In this document: positions 1 to 6,129 of the stretch, one piece after another
How positions within the stretch are numbered: the stretch's first letter is position 1
How the letters are laid out: the number at the start of each line of letters is the position of its first letter
From: CAKQOE01 sp963627215
Lineage (GTDB): Bacteria > Bacillota > Clostridia > Peptostreptococcales > Anaerovoracaceae
NCBI GenBank assembly: GCA_963627215.1
Contig: CAVGAH010000093.1
Coordinates: forward strand, 1 to 8,245
Length of the DNA: 8,245 nucleotides
Direction: 5' to 3'
Notes under the pieces: generated by a model
What the model saw: only the letters and a program-made list of their open reading frames with translations
Databases searched by the model: none
What the model was told of the DNA's origin: nothing
Made by a program: the position numbers and the translations under genes

Positions 1-675
1 GTACGCTACCTGGATCTTGTGGATATCGGACTTCAGCTCGTCAAGGTCGCGCTCTATCTTCATGACGCCCTTGTCGAGTATGCCGATGCAGTCACAGATG
101 CCCTCCATCTCACGCAGATTGTGTGAAGACACGAGCACCATCATGCCTGACCCTGAAACATCCTCTATCACATACTTCCATACAAGCTTTCTGATTATCG
201 GATCGAGTCCGTCTATAGGCTCGTCGAGTATCAGATACGTCGGATGCGTACACATCGTAAGTATAAATGCGGCCTGCTTCTGCATCCCCTTTGAGAAGTT
301 GTGTATCTTCTTCCTGCTCTGCAGCCCGAACTTTTCTACCATTTCGTCGTATCTCTCCTGATCCCACACAGGATAGACAGACTTGTAATATTTTACAGCG
401 TCCTTCATCGTAAAAGTCGCCAGATAACTCAGATCATCCGGGATATAACCCAGCTTCTTCTTTATCTCCGCATTCTCATATATCGGCTCGCCGTCAAACA
501 GTATCTCCCCTGAATCCTGCTTCAGCACGCCTGTAAGATGCTTGATTATAGTCGTTTTACCCGAGCCGTTCGTCCCGACCAGACCATATATAGAACCGCT
601 CTTTACATTTAAAGACAAGTCATTCAGCGCATGATAATCGTCGAAGAACTTGTTCACATTCTTTACCGTGATCAA
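1..675 (-). CDS. ABC transporter ATP-binding protein, 3' end cut by window edge
   Basis: This is the cytoplasmic ATPase of an ABC transporter; the membrane subunit should lie beyond the left edge. The 225 visible residues hold Walker A GTNGSGKT (34-41), signature FSKGMQKQ (127-134), Walker B with catalytic Glu in LILDEP (E152), D-loop GLDP (156-159) and H-loop His185. The usual Q-loop glutamine is replaced by Asp in GYIPDD (about 80-81), as often seen in YtrB/YxlF-like ATPases. The chosen start is TTG at 675-673. It has AGGAG (685-689) nine bases upstream and overlaps the TGA stop of the GntR gene (TTGA), which implies translational coupling. No upstream ATG fits, and translation begins directly with the ITVKNVNKFF strand typical of the family N-terminus. 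Paired with a GntR regulator it resembles ytrA-ytrB of Bacillus. The substrate cannot be told; an export or envelope-stress role is inference. Confidence 0.93.
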   Translation of the reverse strand, partial: MITVKNVNKFFDDYHALNDLSLNVKSGSIYGLVGTNGSGKTTIIKHLTGVLKQDSGEILFDGEPIYENAEIKKKLGYIPDDLSYLATFTMKDAVKYYKSVYPVWDQERYDEMVEKFGLQSRKKIHNFSKGMQKQAAFILTMCTHPTYLILDEPIDGLDPIIRKLVWKYVIEDVSGSGMMVLVSSHNLREMEGICDCIGILDKGVMKIERDLDELKSDIHKIQVAY

Positions 676-1055
676 CTCTGAACACTCCTCTCTCCATAGA
701 TCTCATCGATCTTTTTTCTGATCTCATCGGCCGTTATGCCGAGATACATAAGCTCCCTTATAGCTAACGTAAGTTCTTCCATGATCTGCTTCACTCTCTT
801 CATGTCTATCTGCTTTTCCTCGCGCGCAGCGACAAAGCAGCCCAGTCCCGTTACCGTATAAATATACCCCTGATGCTCTAACTCCCGATACGCCTTTTGA
901 ACCGTATTAGGATTAACGGTAAGAGTCTTAGAAAGCTCCCTCACAGACGGAAGCTTCGATTCCGCAGGCAATACACCCGTAACTATCAGTTCCTTGACAT
1001 TGTCAATGACCTGCTCATAAATCGATTTCCTGCTTTTCAGATCAAGCTGAAACAA
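672..1055 (-). CDS. GntR-family transcriptional regulator, YtrA subfamily
   Basis: This 127-residue DNA-binding regulator probably represses its own operon. The winged helix-turn-helix covers about residues 10-76 with the classic GntR pattern: KLPSVRELSKTL, then VNPNTVQKAYRELEHQGY, then the wing GLGCFV. The remaining 50 residues form a short helical tail (EEKQIDMKRVKQIMEEL), too small for a FadR, HutC or MocR effector domain; this short form is the YtrA type, usually about 130 residues. The start is TTG (1055-1053), eight bases after a strong AAGGAGG (1064-1070). An ATG at 1062-1060 sits one base from that SD, out of frame, and opens only a six-codon frame, so it is not the start. The gene overlaps the downstream ABC ATPase gene. 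A perfect palindrome inside its promoter is the likely operator. The effector is unknown. Confidence 0.93.
   Translation of the reverse strand: MFQLDLKSRKSIYEQVIDNVKELIVTGVLPAESKLPSVRELSKTLTVNPNTVQKAYRELEHQGYIYTVTGLGCFVAAREEKQIDMKRVKQIMEELTLAIRELMYLGITADEIRKKIDEIYGERSVQS
685..689 (-). promoter_or_regulatory. ribosome binding site AGGAG for ABC ATPase TTG start
   Basis: AGGAG lies inside the last codons of the GntR gene, nine bases before the TTG at 675. It decides the start of the ATPase, which has no suitable ATG. Confidence 0.7.
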
Positions 1056-1063
1056 GCTTCATA

Positions 1064-1070
1064 CCTCCTT
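1064..1070 (-). promoter_or_regulatory. ribosome binding site AAGGAGG for GntR TTG start
   Basis: A full consensus AAGGAGG stands eight bases before the TTG at 1055 and only one base before an out-of-frame ATG at 1062. The spacing settles the start as TTG. Confidence 0.8.
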
Positions 1071-1110
1071 CCTGAATAATCTAAATCAACTTCAATTAAT
1101 AAATCACAGC

Positions 1111-1230
1111 CTTGCGTGCGCCCGCGCACCGTATGCCGCGCCGCGACCCATACGAACCGCAAACGTCGCCGCGCGGCTCTGCAAAAAAGGCCTCCGGCCC
1201 GGCGCGTCCTCCGGACCCCCCCCTCGCCGT
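1111..1230 (-). other. GC-rich structured leader of the GntR-ABC transcript
   Basis: These 120 bases are about 74% G+C by direct count, between AT-rich flanks, and lie between the promoter and the GntR start, so they should be transcribed as a 5' leader of about 175 nt. Read on the minus strand they contain GTCC-GGA-GGAC, then GGCC-GGA-GGCC followed at once by six Ts (1185-1190), a 13-bp stem with one mismatch (arms 1165-1177 and 1135-1147, 17-nt loop), and a GTGCG/CGCAC hairpin (1116-1129). CCTCCGG is repeated at 1191-1197 and 1208-1214 on the plus strand. An open frame crosses the region but encodes an Arg/Gly-rich peptide with no family look. A structured or attenuating leader, or an inserted GC-rich repeat, are both possible. 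I do not recognise a known riboswitch. Confidence 0.5.
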
Positions 1231-1236
1231 GTTTAT

Positions 1237-1261
1237 AGTGTACTATCATTCATAGTACACT
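1237..1261. promoter_or_regulatory. perfect 10-bp inverted repeat, probable GntR (YtrA-type) operator
   Basis: AGTGTACTAT and its exact complement ATAGTACACT are separated by five bases (CATTC on the plus strand). The 25-bp palindrome fills the spacer of the promoter and includes the -10 hexamer, so bound protein would block RNA polymerase. YtrA-like regulators autoregulate through palindromes of this size and TA-rich kind. Assignment to the adjacent GntR protein is inference from position. Confidence 0.75.
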
Positions 1262-1266
1262 GTCAA
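1237..1266 (-). promoter_or_regulatory. sigma-A type promoter of the GntR-ABC operon
   Basis: The -35 is a perfect TTGACA (1266-1261), the spacer is 18 bases, and the -10 is TACACT (1242-1237, 4 of 6). The predicted start is near 1230, giving a leader of about 175 nt. The -10 and spacer coincide with the palindrome, and phased TTAAG repeats lie just upstream. Confidence 0.65.
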
Positions 1267-1277
1267 CAGTAAAAAGC

Positions 1278-1304
1278 CTTAACATTACCTTAAGAACTCT
1301 TAAG
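1278..1304 (-). promoter_or_regulatory. three phased TTAAG direct repeats upstream of -35, possible response-regulator site
   Basis: Read on the minus strand, CTTAAG (1304-1299), CTTAAG (1294-1289) and GTTAAG (1283-1278) start at intervals of 10 and 11 bases, about one helical turn, and end 11 bases before the -35 hexamer. OmpR/PhoB-type response regulators bind direct repeats of this layout; the pneumococcal CiaR site TTTAAG-N5-TTTAAG is close in form. No response-regulator gene is in the window. Confidence 0.4.
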
Positions 1305-1372
1305 AAACATCAAGACTCCTGAATTACCATATTATCCTGCATACCGTACCACTTCGCACAGTCGCACTGATG

Positions 1373-1825
1373 CTATCGCCGCTTCACAGCATTCCATATG
1401 AGCATCAACAGCATAACGATGATCACCCCCGTGCAGAAGCCACTCATATCAATCCACACGTCCTTTACGCTGCTCGTCCTGCTGCCCGTAAACAGCTGTA
1501 TCGTCTCATCGGCGAGCGCAGTGCTCATCCCTGCCAGCAGCACCCAGCCACAGCTCACACGCATCATGCCTTTAAGAATAATAGTAAGTACGATCCCAAA
1601 CACTGTGAACTCTGTAATATGAGCGAGCTTTCTCATAACAGCATTACGCGGCACGTGTATCCAGCTTATGCCCTGCAGCTTAGCCGCCAGAAAATTTCTA
1701 AAGCCTATGCTTATAGTATCCGATCTGGCGCCGGGCATCATAGAATTGCCCCATATAAAGCACAGCACCAATATAGCCGCAATAAGCATTACAACAAACC
1801 CCGCGCTGAATCTTCTTCTTTTCAT
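1373..1825 (-). CDS. VanZ-family integral membrane protein
   Basis: This 150-residue membrane protein belongs to the VanZ-like family, named for the teicoplanin-resistance accessory protein; most chromosomal members have no proven function. Visible hallmarks are an N-terminal transmembrane segment (about 9-25) followed by WGNSMMPG, then RKLAHITEFTVFG (65-77), the acidic ADETIQLF (105-112), GRTSSVKDVWIDMSG (115-129), and a last hydrophobic helix (about 130-146) ending in KRR. About four membrane helices are expected. The ATG at 1825 is fixed by a TAA codon directly upstream in frame. AAAGGGG (1837-1843) stands 11 bases before it, a long spacing. The gene begins 33 bases after the galE stop, so it is probably co-transcribed with galE. 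No strong terminator follows it. Confidence 0.88.
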   Translation of the reverse strand: MKRRRFSAGFVVMLIAAILVLCFIWGNSMMPGARSDTISIGFRNFLAAKLQGISWIHVPRNAVMRKLAHITEFTVFGIVLTIILKGMMRVSCGWVLLAGMSTALADETIQLFTGSRTSSVKDVWIDMSGFCTGVIIVMLLMLIWNAVKRR

Positions 1826-1858
1826 TTATTCATTGACCCCTTTTTCTATTTTCTTATT

Positions 1859-2850
1859 CTATTTTTCTGCAGCCAGATTCTGCTCCCAGCGCCATGAATC
1901 TCTGCACATTTCTTCAATTCCCTTTTCAGCCTTCCATCCAAGTACTCTTTCTGCCTTTGATACATCCGCATAGCACTCTGCTATATCACCATCGCGACGA
2001 CCTGTTACTACATACGGAACATCCACACCGNNNNNNNNNNGCGACCTGTTCCGAGATTGAATATCTCCGTACCCTTGTGTGAAACAGCGTAATCAAGTGC
2101 AGCAACGTGACCCTTTGCAAGATCCATTACATGTATATAATCACGTACACCCGTTCCGTCAGGAGTCGGATAATCGTCACCGAATATTGACAGCTTTTCG
2201 AGCCTTCCCGAAGCTACCTGTGTTATATACGGCATAAGGTTATTAGGCGTACCTGAAGGTCTTTCGCCTATGAGGCCACTCGTATGAGCGCCTATAGGAT
2301 TGAAATATCTCAGAAGAACTACAGAAAGCTCACGATCGGCCACCGTCGCATCAGTCATGATCTGCTCTATCATCCACTTCGTCCAGCCGTAAGGATTTGT
2401 ACATGTACCAAGCTTCATAGTCTCAACGAAGGGCACCTTATTGTCCATACCGTAAACAGTCGCAGACGAACTGAATATTATATTCTTAACGCCAAACTCC
2501 CTCATTACCTCCATGACAGTAAGCGTAGCATCCAGATTATTCCTGTAATATTCAAGTGGCTTCTGAACAGACTCACCTACAGCCTTGTAGCCTGCAAAAT
2601 GCATAACGGCTACAATGTCATTTTCTCTGAAAACAGCACGCAGCGCCTCAGCATCTGATACATCAACGTTATAAAACTTCGGAGCTTTTCCCGTTATCTG
2701 CTCTATACGTCCTATCATATCCTCAGAGCTGTTGTAAAGGTTATCAGCAATAACAACATCATAACCCTGCTCTATCAGCTCTACTACAGTGTGGCTGCCT
2801 ATAAATCCCGTTCCACCTGTTGCAAGTATACTTCCTGTATTTTCCATCAT
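1859..2850 (-). CDS. galE: UDP-glucose 4-epimerase, interrupted by assembly gap
   Basis: GalE interconverts UDP-glucose and UDP-galactose with tightly bound NAD in the cytoplasm. Before the gap, 270 residues show the NAD motif TGGTGFIGS (11-19), the catalytic triad Ser129 in SSSATVYG, Tyr154 and Lys158 in YGWTK (spaced as in E. coli S124/Y149/K153), RYFNPIGAH and NLGTGR. After the gap the frame resumes at 2029 with VPYVVTGRRDGDIAECYADV and ends in WRWEQNLAAEK and TAG at 1859. Read with exactly ten Ns the frame stops early at TAG, but this is an artefact: the two halves need a gap length of 2 modulo 3. Aligned by eye with E. coli GalE, about 15 residues (about 44 bases) are missing, for a total near 341. 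Start ATG 2850 has GAGG (2860-2863) nine bases upstream; the next codon is also ATG. The gene is intact biologically, broken only in the assembly. Confidence 0.93.
2031..2040. other. assembly gap (10 N) inside galE
   Basis: Ten Ns replace unknown sequence between the NLGTGR motif and the C-terminal domain of GalE. The frame on both sides shows that ten is not the true length; about 44 bases are expected. The octamer ACAGGTCG occurs just before the gap and again 23 bases beyond it on the minus strand. Confidence 0.97.
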
Positions 2851-2895
2851 ATATTATGACCTCATTTCCGGTAATTTAATTTTGTATATCGACCC

Positions 2896-2924
2896 CATAA
2901 TACTCCCGAAGTTCCGGATAATCA
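2896..2924 (-). promoter_or_regulatory. candidate promoter for galE and the VanZ-like gene
   Basis: TTGATT (2924-2919), a 17-base spacer and TATTAT (2901-2896) lie in the 92-base interval between pgcA and galE, giving a start near 2889 and a leader of about 39 nt. The hexamers match consensus at 4 and 5 of 6. No terminator separates pgcA from galE, so read-through is also possible. Confidence 0.45.
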
Positions 2925-2942
2925 ACAATGTGCTGCAATATT

Positions 2943-4616
2943 TTACTTAAAATACACGATCGTTCCTTCAAGTATCTCAGCTGCAGCTGCCTCCGCAGAC
3001 GCCTTATCTGCAGCACTTACAGTTATATACACCTTAAGCTTCGGCTCAGTTCCGCTCGGGCGCACTACCACTGAACCACCGTCAAATGCAAGCTTCAGCA
3101 TATCCGCAGGCGGCAGTCCATCTATACCGTCAGCAAAATCAAGCTTACCGATCACATTTCTGCCTGCGATCTCAGCTATATCTCCACGGAAATTATTCAT
3201 TATCTCCTTCATGCGGTCAAATCCCGCAGCACCCTCAAACGTATAAGAATGAACACTGTTAAGGCAGTATCCGTATTTTTCATATATCTGAGCCAGTCTT
3301 TCAGTAAGGCTGACCCCCTTAGACGCATAATAGCAGAACATCTCGCATATCAATAACGAAGCGTCAACACCATCCTTATCACGTACATAAGGGCCTGACA
3401 GATAACCGTATGATTCTTCAAAGCCAAATATGAAAGAATCCAGTTTTCCTATATTTTCCATTTTCAAGATCTGTTCACCAATAAATTTAAAGCCTGTCAG
3501 AACATTTACAGTACGCACACCGTAGCTATCAGCGACCTGCTCTGCAAGGTCAGTGCTGACTATACTCTTTATCATAACAGGCTCTTCCGGCATCTTTCCA
3601 TGCTTCACACGCTGCGAGCATATATAATCGAGCAGCAGCACACCCGTCTGATTTCCGGTAAGCAGCGCATAGCCGCCCTCCGCAGAAGCGTCCTTCACAG
3701 CAACGCCTACGCGGTCGCAGTCAGGGTCAGTTGCCAGAAGCAGGTCTGCACCCAGACGCTCCGCGTACTCTATGCCGGGCGCCATAGCCTCGCGTATCTC
3801 AGGATTAGGCGACGGGCACGTCGGGAAATTTCCATCCGGCTCCTCCTGTTCCTTTACTACAGTTATATTAGTATAACCAGACTCGCGCAGAGCACGCGTA
3901 ACAGGCTTCAGACCGGACCCATTGAGCGGACTGTATACTATCGCTATATTTCTGTCGAGCTCATCGCCATATAAAACTGACTGACCTTTTACTTCCTCTA
4001 TAAATGCAGTATACACATCGTCAAAAATGTACTCTATCTGCCCGCCGGCCAGGCCGGCCTCAAAATCAGACGTTTTTACATCTTCGAAAATGTCAAGTTT
4101 TTCTATTTCTGCCAGTATTGCTTTTGCCGCCTCCGTAGTGACCTGGCAACCATCATTGCCGTATACCTTGTAGCCATTGTATTTGCTCGGGTTATGCGAC
4201 GCAGTGACCATTATGCCCGCAGAAGCACCCAGCGCACGTACTGAGTATGACAGCGCCGGAACAGGCATAAGCTGCGGCCAGATATATACTTTAATGCCGT
4301 TAGCCGCCAACACCCCTGCCGCAACACGTGCAAACACATCAGACTTTATCCTGCTGTCATAGCTTACAGCCGCAGACGGCGCATCGAAATGCGCATTAAG
4401 ATAATCAGCAAGCCCCTGCGTAGCCTTCGCTACAGTATAAACGTTCATACGGTTCGTACCCGCTCCTATAACTCCGCGCAGTCCTGCAGTTCCGAAATCA
4501 AGATCTCTGTAAAACGCATCTTCTATACGAGCCGTGTCACCTTCCATATCCTTGAGCTCCGCTGCCAGATCAGACTGACCGACAGCCTTTTCACACCATA
4601 TTGCATACTTTGTCAT
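2943..4616 (-). CDS. pgcA: phosphoglucomutase / phosphomannomutase, PgcA type
   Basis: This enzyme of the alpha-D-phosphohexomutase superfamily interconverts glucose-6-P and glucose-1-P in the cytoplasm and so supplies nucleotide-sugar synthesis. All four active-site loops are present in the 557-residue form: TASHNPSKYNGYK with phosphoserine Ser140, the Mg site DPDCDR (297-302), the sugar loop GFEESYGYL (398-406), and the phosphate loop RPSGTEPK (519-526). The FGTAGLRG...GTNRMN segment (41-58) is typical of PgcA-type proteins of about 560-580 residues. Start choice is uncertain. ATG 4616 aligns with the family N-terminus (MTKYAIWCEKA) but has only a weak GAAG nearby. GTG at 4631 has AAGG nine bases upstream, and an ATG at 4649 gives 11 extra residues without an SD. 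The gene has its own promoter; galE follows after 92 bases. Mannose-P activity cannot be excluded. Confidence 0.93.
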   Translation of the reverse strand: MTKYAIWCEKAVGQSDLAAELKDMEGDTARIEDAFYRDLDFGTAGLRGVIGAGTNRMNVYTVAKATQGLADYLNAHFDAPSAAVSYDSRIKSDVFARVAAGVLAANGIKVYIWPQLMPVPALSYSVRALGASAGIMVTASHNPSKYNGYKVYGNDGCQVTTEAAKAILAEIEKLDIFEDVKTSDFEAGLAGGQIEYIFDDVYTAFIEEVKGQSVLYGDELDRNIAIVYSPLNGSGLKPVTRALRESGYTNITVVKEQEEPDGNFPTCPSPNPEIREAMAPGIEYAERLGADLLLATDPDCDRVGVAVKDASAEGGYALLTGNQTGVLLLDYICSQRVKHGKMPEEPVMIKSIVSTDLAEQVADSYGVRTVNVLTGFKFIGEQILKMENIGKLDSFIFGFEESYGYLSGPYVRDKDGVDASLLICEMFCYYASKGVSLTERLAQIYEKYGYCLNSVHSYTFEGAAGFDRMKEIMNNFRGDIAEIAGRNVIGKLDFADGIDGLPPADMLKLAFDGGSVVVRPSGTEPKLKVYITVSAADKASAEAAAAEILEGTIVYFK

Positions 4617-4677
4617 TGTTACTTCATTCACTTTCCAGTACCTTACCATTCATTTCACATATTTCTATCAGCTATCA

Positions 4678-4706
4678 AGTATACACGATTATTATGTCAC
4701 GCGCAA
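4678..4706 (-). promoter_or_regulatory. candidate promoter for pgcA
   Basis: A good -10 TATACT (4683-4678) is preceded at exactly 17 bases by TTGCGC (4706-4701), a weak -35. The start would fall near 4671, leaving about 55 nt to the ATG at 4616. It lies between the pgi terminator and pgcA, where a promoter is needed. Confidence 0.5.
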
Positions 4707-4781
4707 TCCATATTATATAAATTATTTTCAGTATATATGTTCATTAGAAATTTAATTTTACATCCCCGCGCGTCACCGCGC

Positions 4782-4806
4782 CAAAAATGGTCGGTCTACG
4801 CCGACC
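4782..4806 (-). terminator. intrinsic terminator after pgi
   Basis: Read on the minus strand, GGTCGG-CGTAGA-CCGACC forms a perfect 6-bp stem followed by ATTTTT, beginning 20 bases after the pgi stop. A second hairpin, GCGCG-GTGA-CGCGC (4768-4781), follows at once with a GNRA-type tetraloop but no T run. Together they close the rfbA-pgi transcript. Confidence 0.7.
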
Positions 4807-4825
4807 CAACAATTACTCGCTATTA

Positions 4826-6118
4826 TCAATACCCAGGCTTTCCAAGCAAAGTAAACATACTGGTCTTATATACTTCAACGCCCGGCTGATCAAACGGATT
4901 CACTCCCAGCAACAGCCCTGAGACTGCACAGGCATGCTCAAAGAAATATATCAGCTCTCCCAAATGATATTCATTCGGATACCTGCCTTCTATCAGCATA
5001 CACGGCACACCTCCACGGCTGTGCGCCTGCAGCGCTGCCTCGACAGATACGCGATTTATATTAAACAGTGTACGCCCAGCCAGATAATTCAGATTATCTG
5101 AATCATCCTCCTTAGCGTCCATCAGCAGATTGTGACGCCCTTCGTTAAATACTATGCCTGTCTCAAACATCAGGCGTTCGCCATCCTGTATGTACTGTCC
5201 CATCGAATGCATATCTGTAGAAAACAATATCGCGTCAGGATATATGCCCTTTCCGTCCTTGCCCTCGCTCTCCCCGAAAAGCTGACGCAGCCAGCCGTTG
5301 AATATAGTAAGCGACGAGTCGCAGCACGTGAACAGCTCGATCTTCTTTCCCTTACGATAAAGCAGGTTCCGTATAGCCGCGTATTTATTCGCATCGTTAT
5401 CGTCATCACGATCGTAACGCTCCTGCGCATCACGCGCGCCTTCCATTACAAGGTCTATATCAAATCCGCCTACAGCTATAGGCAGCAGTCCTACTGCCGT
5501 CAGCACCGAATAACGACCTCCGACATTTGAAGGAATGGTAAATGTCTCATAACCCTCGCGGAGCGCCAGCGACCGCAGTGTTCCGCGTTCAGCATCACTT
5601 GTTACATATATACGCTTTGCAGCCTCTTCTCGACCGTAACGCTTTTCCATATATTCTTTAAAGAACCTGAACGCTATCGCAGGCTCAGTCGTCGTTCCCG
5701 ATTTTGAAATGACATTTACGCTCACGTCCGCCTGGCGGTCGCATATACGCATCACATTGCTTAACGCCTCAGGGCAGAGTGATGTGCCTATGAAATATAT
5801 CTTTACCTCAGCAAAATCATTTCTGTATCTGCTTCCTAAAAATTCCAGTGCTGCGCGACCTCCGAGGTACGAGCCACCTATACCGATAACTACGAGCGCC
5901 GTACTCTCATGCCTTATCTTTGCAGCTACATCCTTTATACGCGAAAATTCCTCACGGTCGTGATCAGACGGCAGTGTCCTCCAGCCGGTCATTTCAGCAC
6001 CTGTACACGTTCCCGCTGCAAGTGCGGCAGCAGCCGCGCGCGCTTCATCCATCACAGACGCGAGCTCTTCATCAGTAATATATCCATCAAGATACTGTGT
6101 ATCAAATGTTATAGCCAT
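4826..6118 (-). CDS. pgi: glucose-6-phosphate isomerase
   Basis: This cytoplasmic enzyme interconverts glucose-6-P and fructose-6-P, joining glycolysis to the nucleotide-sugar branch. At 430 residues it is of the short Bacillus-like type. Motifs: IGIGGSYLGGRA (78-89), the phosphate-binding SKSGTTTEPA (138-147), signature NVGGRYSVLTAVGL (198-211), catalytic Glu283 in FGESEGK, His304 in STDMHSMGQY, and Lys418 in the second signature GVNPFDQPGVEVYK (405-418). The C-terminus stops soon after LLGKPG, about 15-20 residues shorter than the B. subtilis protein, with no catalytic loss. Start ATG 6118 uses AGGTG (6127-6131, spacing eight), which overlaps the rfbA stop. The two genes are 11 bases apart, so one operon is nearly certain. 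The stop TGA is followed directly by in-frame TAA and TAG. Confidence 0.96.
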   Translation of the reverse strand: MAITFDTQYLDGYITDEELASVMDEARAAAAALAAGTCTGAEMTGWRTLPSDHDREEFSRIKDVAAKIRHESTALVVIGIGGSYLGGRAALEFLGSRYRNDFAEVKIYFIGTSLCPEALSNVMRICDRQADVSVNVISKSGTTTEPAIAFRFFKEYMEKRYGREEAAKRIYVTSDAERGTLRSLALREGYETFTIPSNVGGRYSVLTAVGLLPIAVGGFDIDLVMEGARDAQERYDRDDDNDANKYAAIRNLLYRKGKKIELFTCCDSSLTIFNGWLRQLFGESEGKDGKGIYPDAILFSTDMHSMGQYIQDGERLMFETGIVFNEGRHNLLMDAKEDDSDNLNYLAGRTLFNINRVSVEAALQAHSRGGVPCMLIEGRYPNEYHLGELIYFFEHACAVSGLLLGVNPFDQPGVEVYKTSMFTLLGKPGY

Positions 6119-6129
6119 ATGACCTTCAC

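Noticed and set aside
110..367. 85-codon minus-strand frame
   Set aside because: It is another frame of the ABC ATPase, whose Walker B and H-loop regions lie there in the true frame.
1037..1249. 70-codon minus-strand frame through the GC-rich leader
   Set aside because: Arg/Gly-rich with no domain character, and it overlaps the GntR gene; the frame is open because the DNA is GC-rich.
1370..1897. 175-codon plus-strand frame
   Set aside because: It is antisense to the well-supported VanZ-family gene and the galE end; its His/Ser-rich product resembles no family.
2876..2941. 22-codon open stretch between pgcA and galE (LQHIVDYPELREYYGVDIQN, ends TAA)
   Set aside because: It looks protein-like but has no SD or ATG and coincides with the galE promoter candidate. 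A decayed gene end is possible but not supportable.
4617..4649. Upstream ATG giving pgcA 11 extra residues
   Set aside because: No SD precedes it, and PgcA relatives begin at the position of the ATG at 4616.
4712..4717. Perfect minus-strand TATAAT upstream of pgcA
   Set aside because: No -35-like hexamer at 16-18 bases; TATACT at 4683-4678 is better placed, though a second start cannot be excluded.
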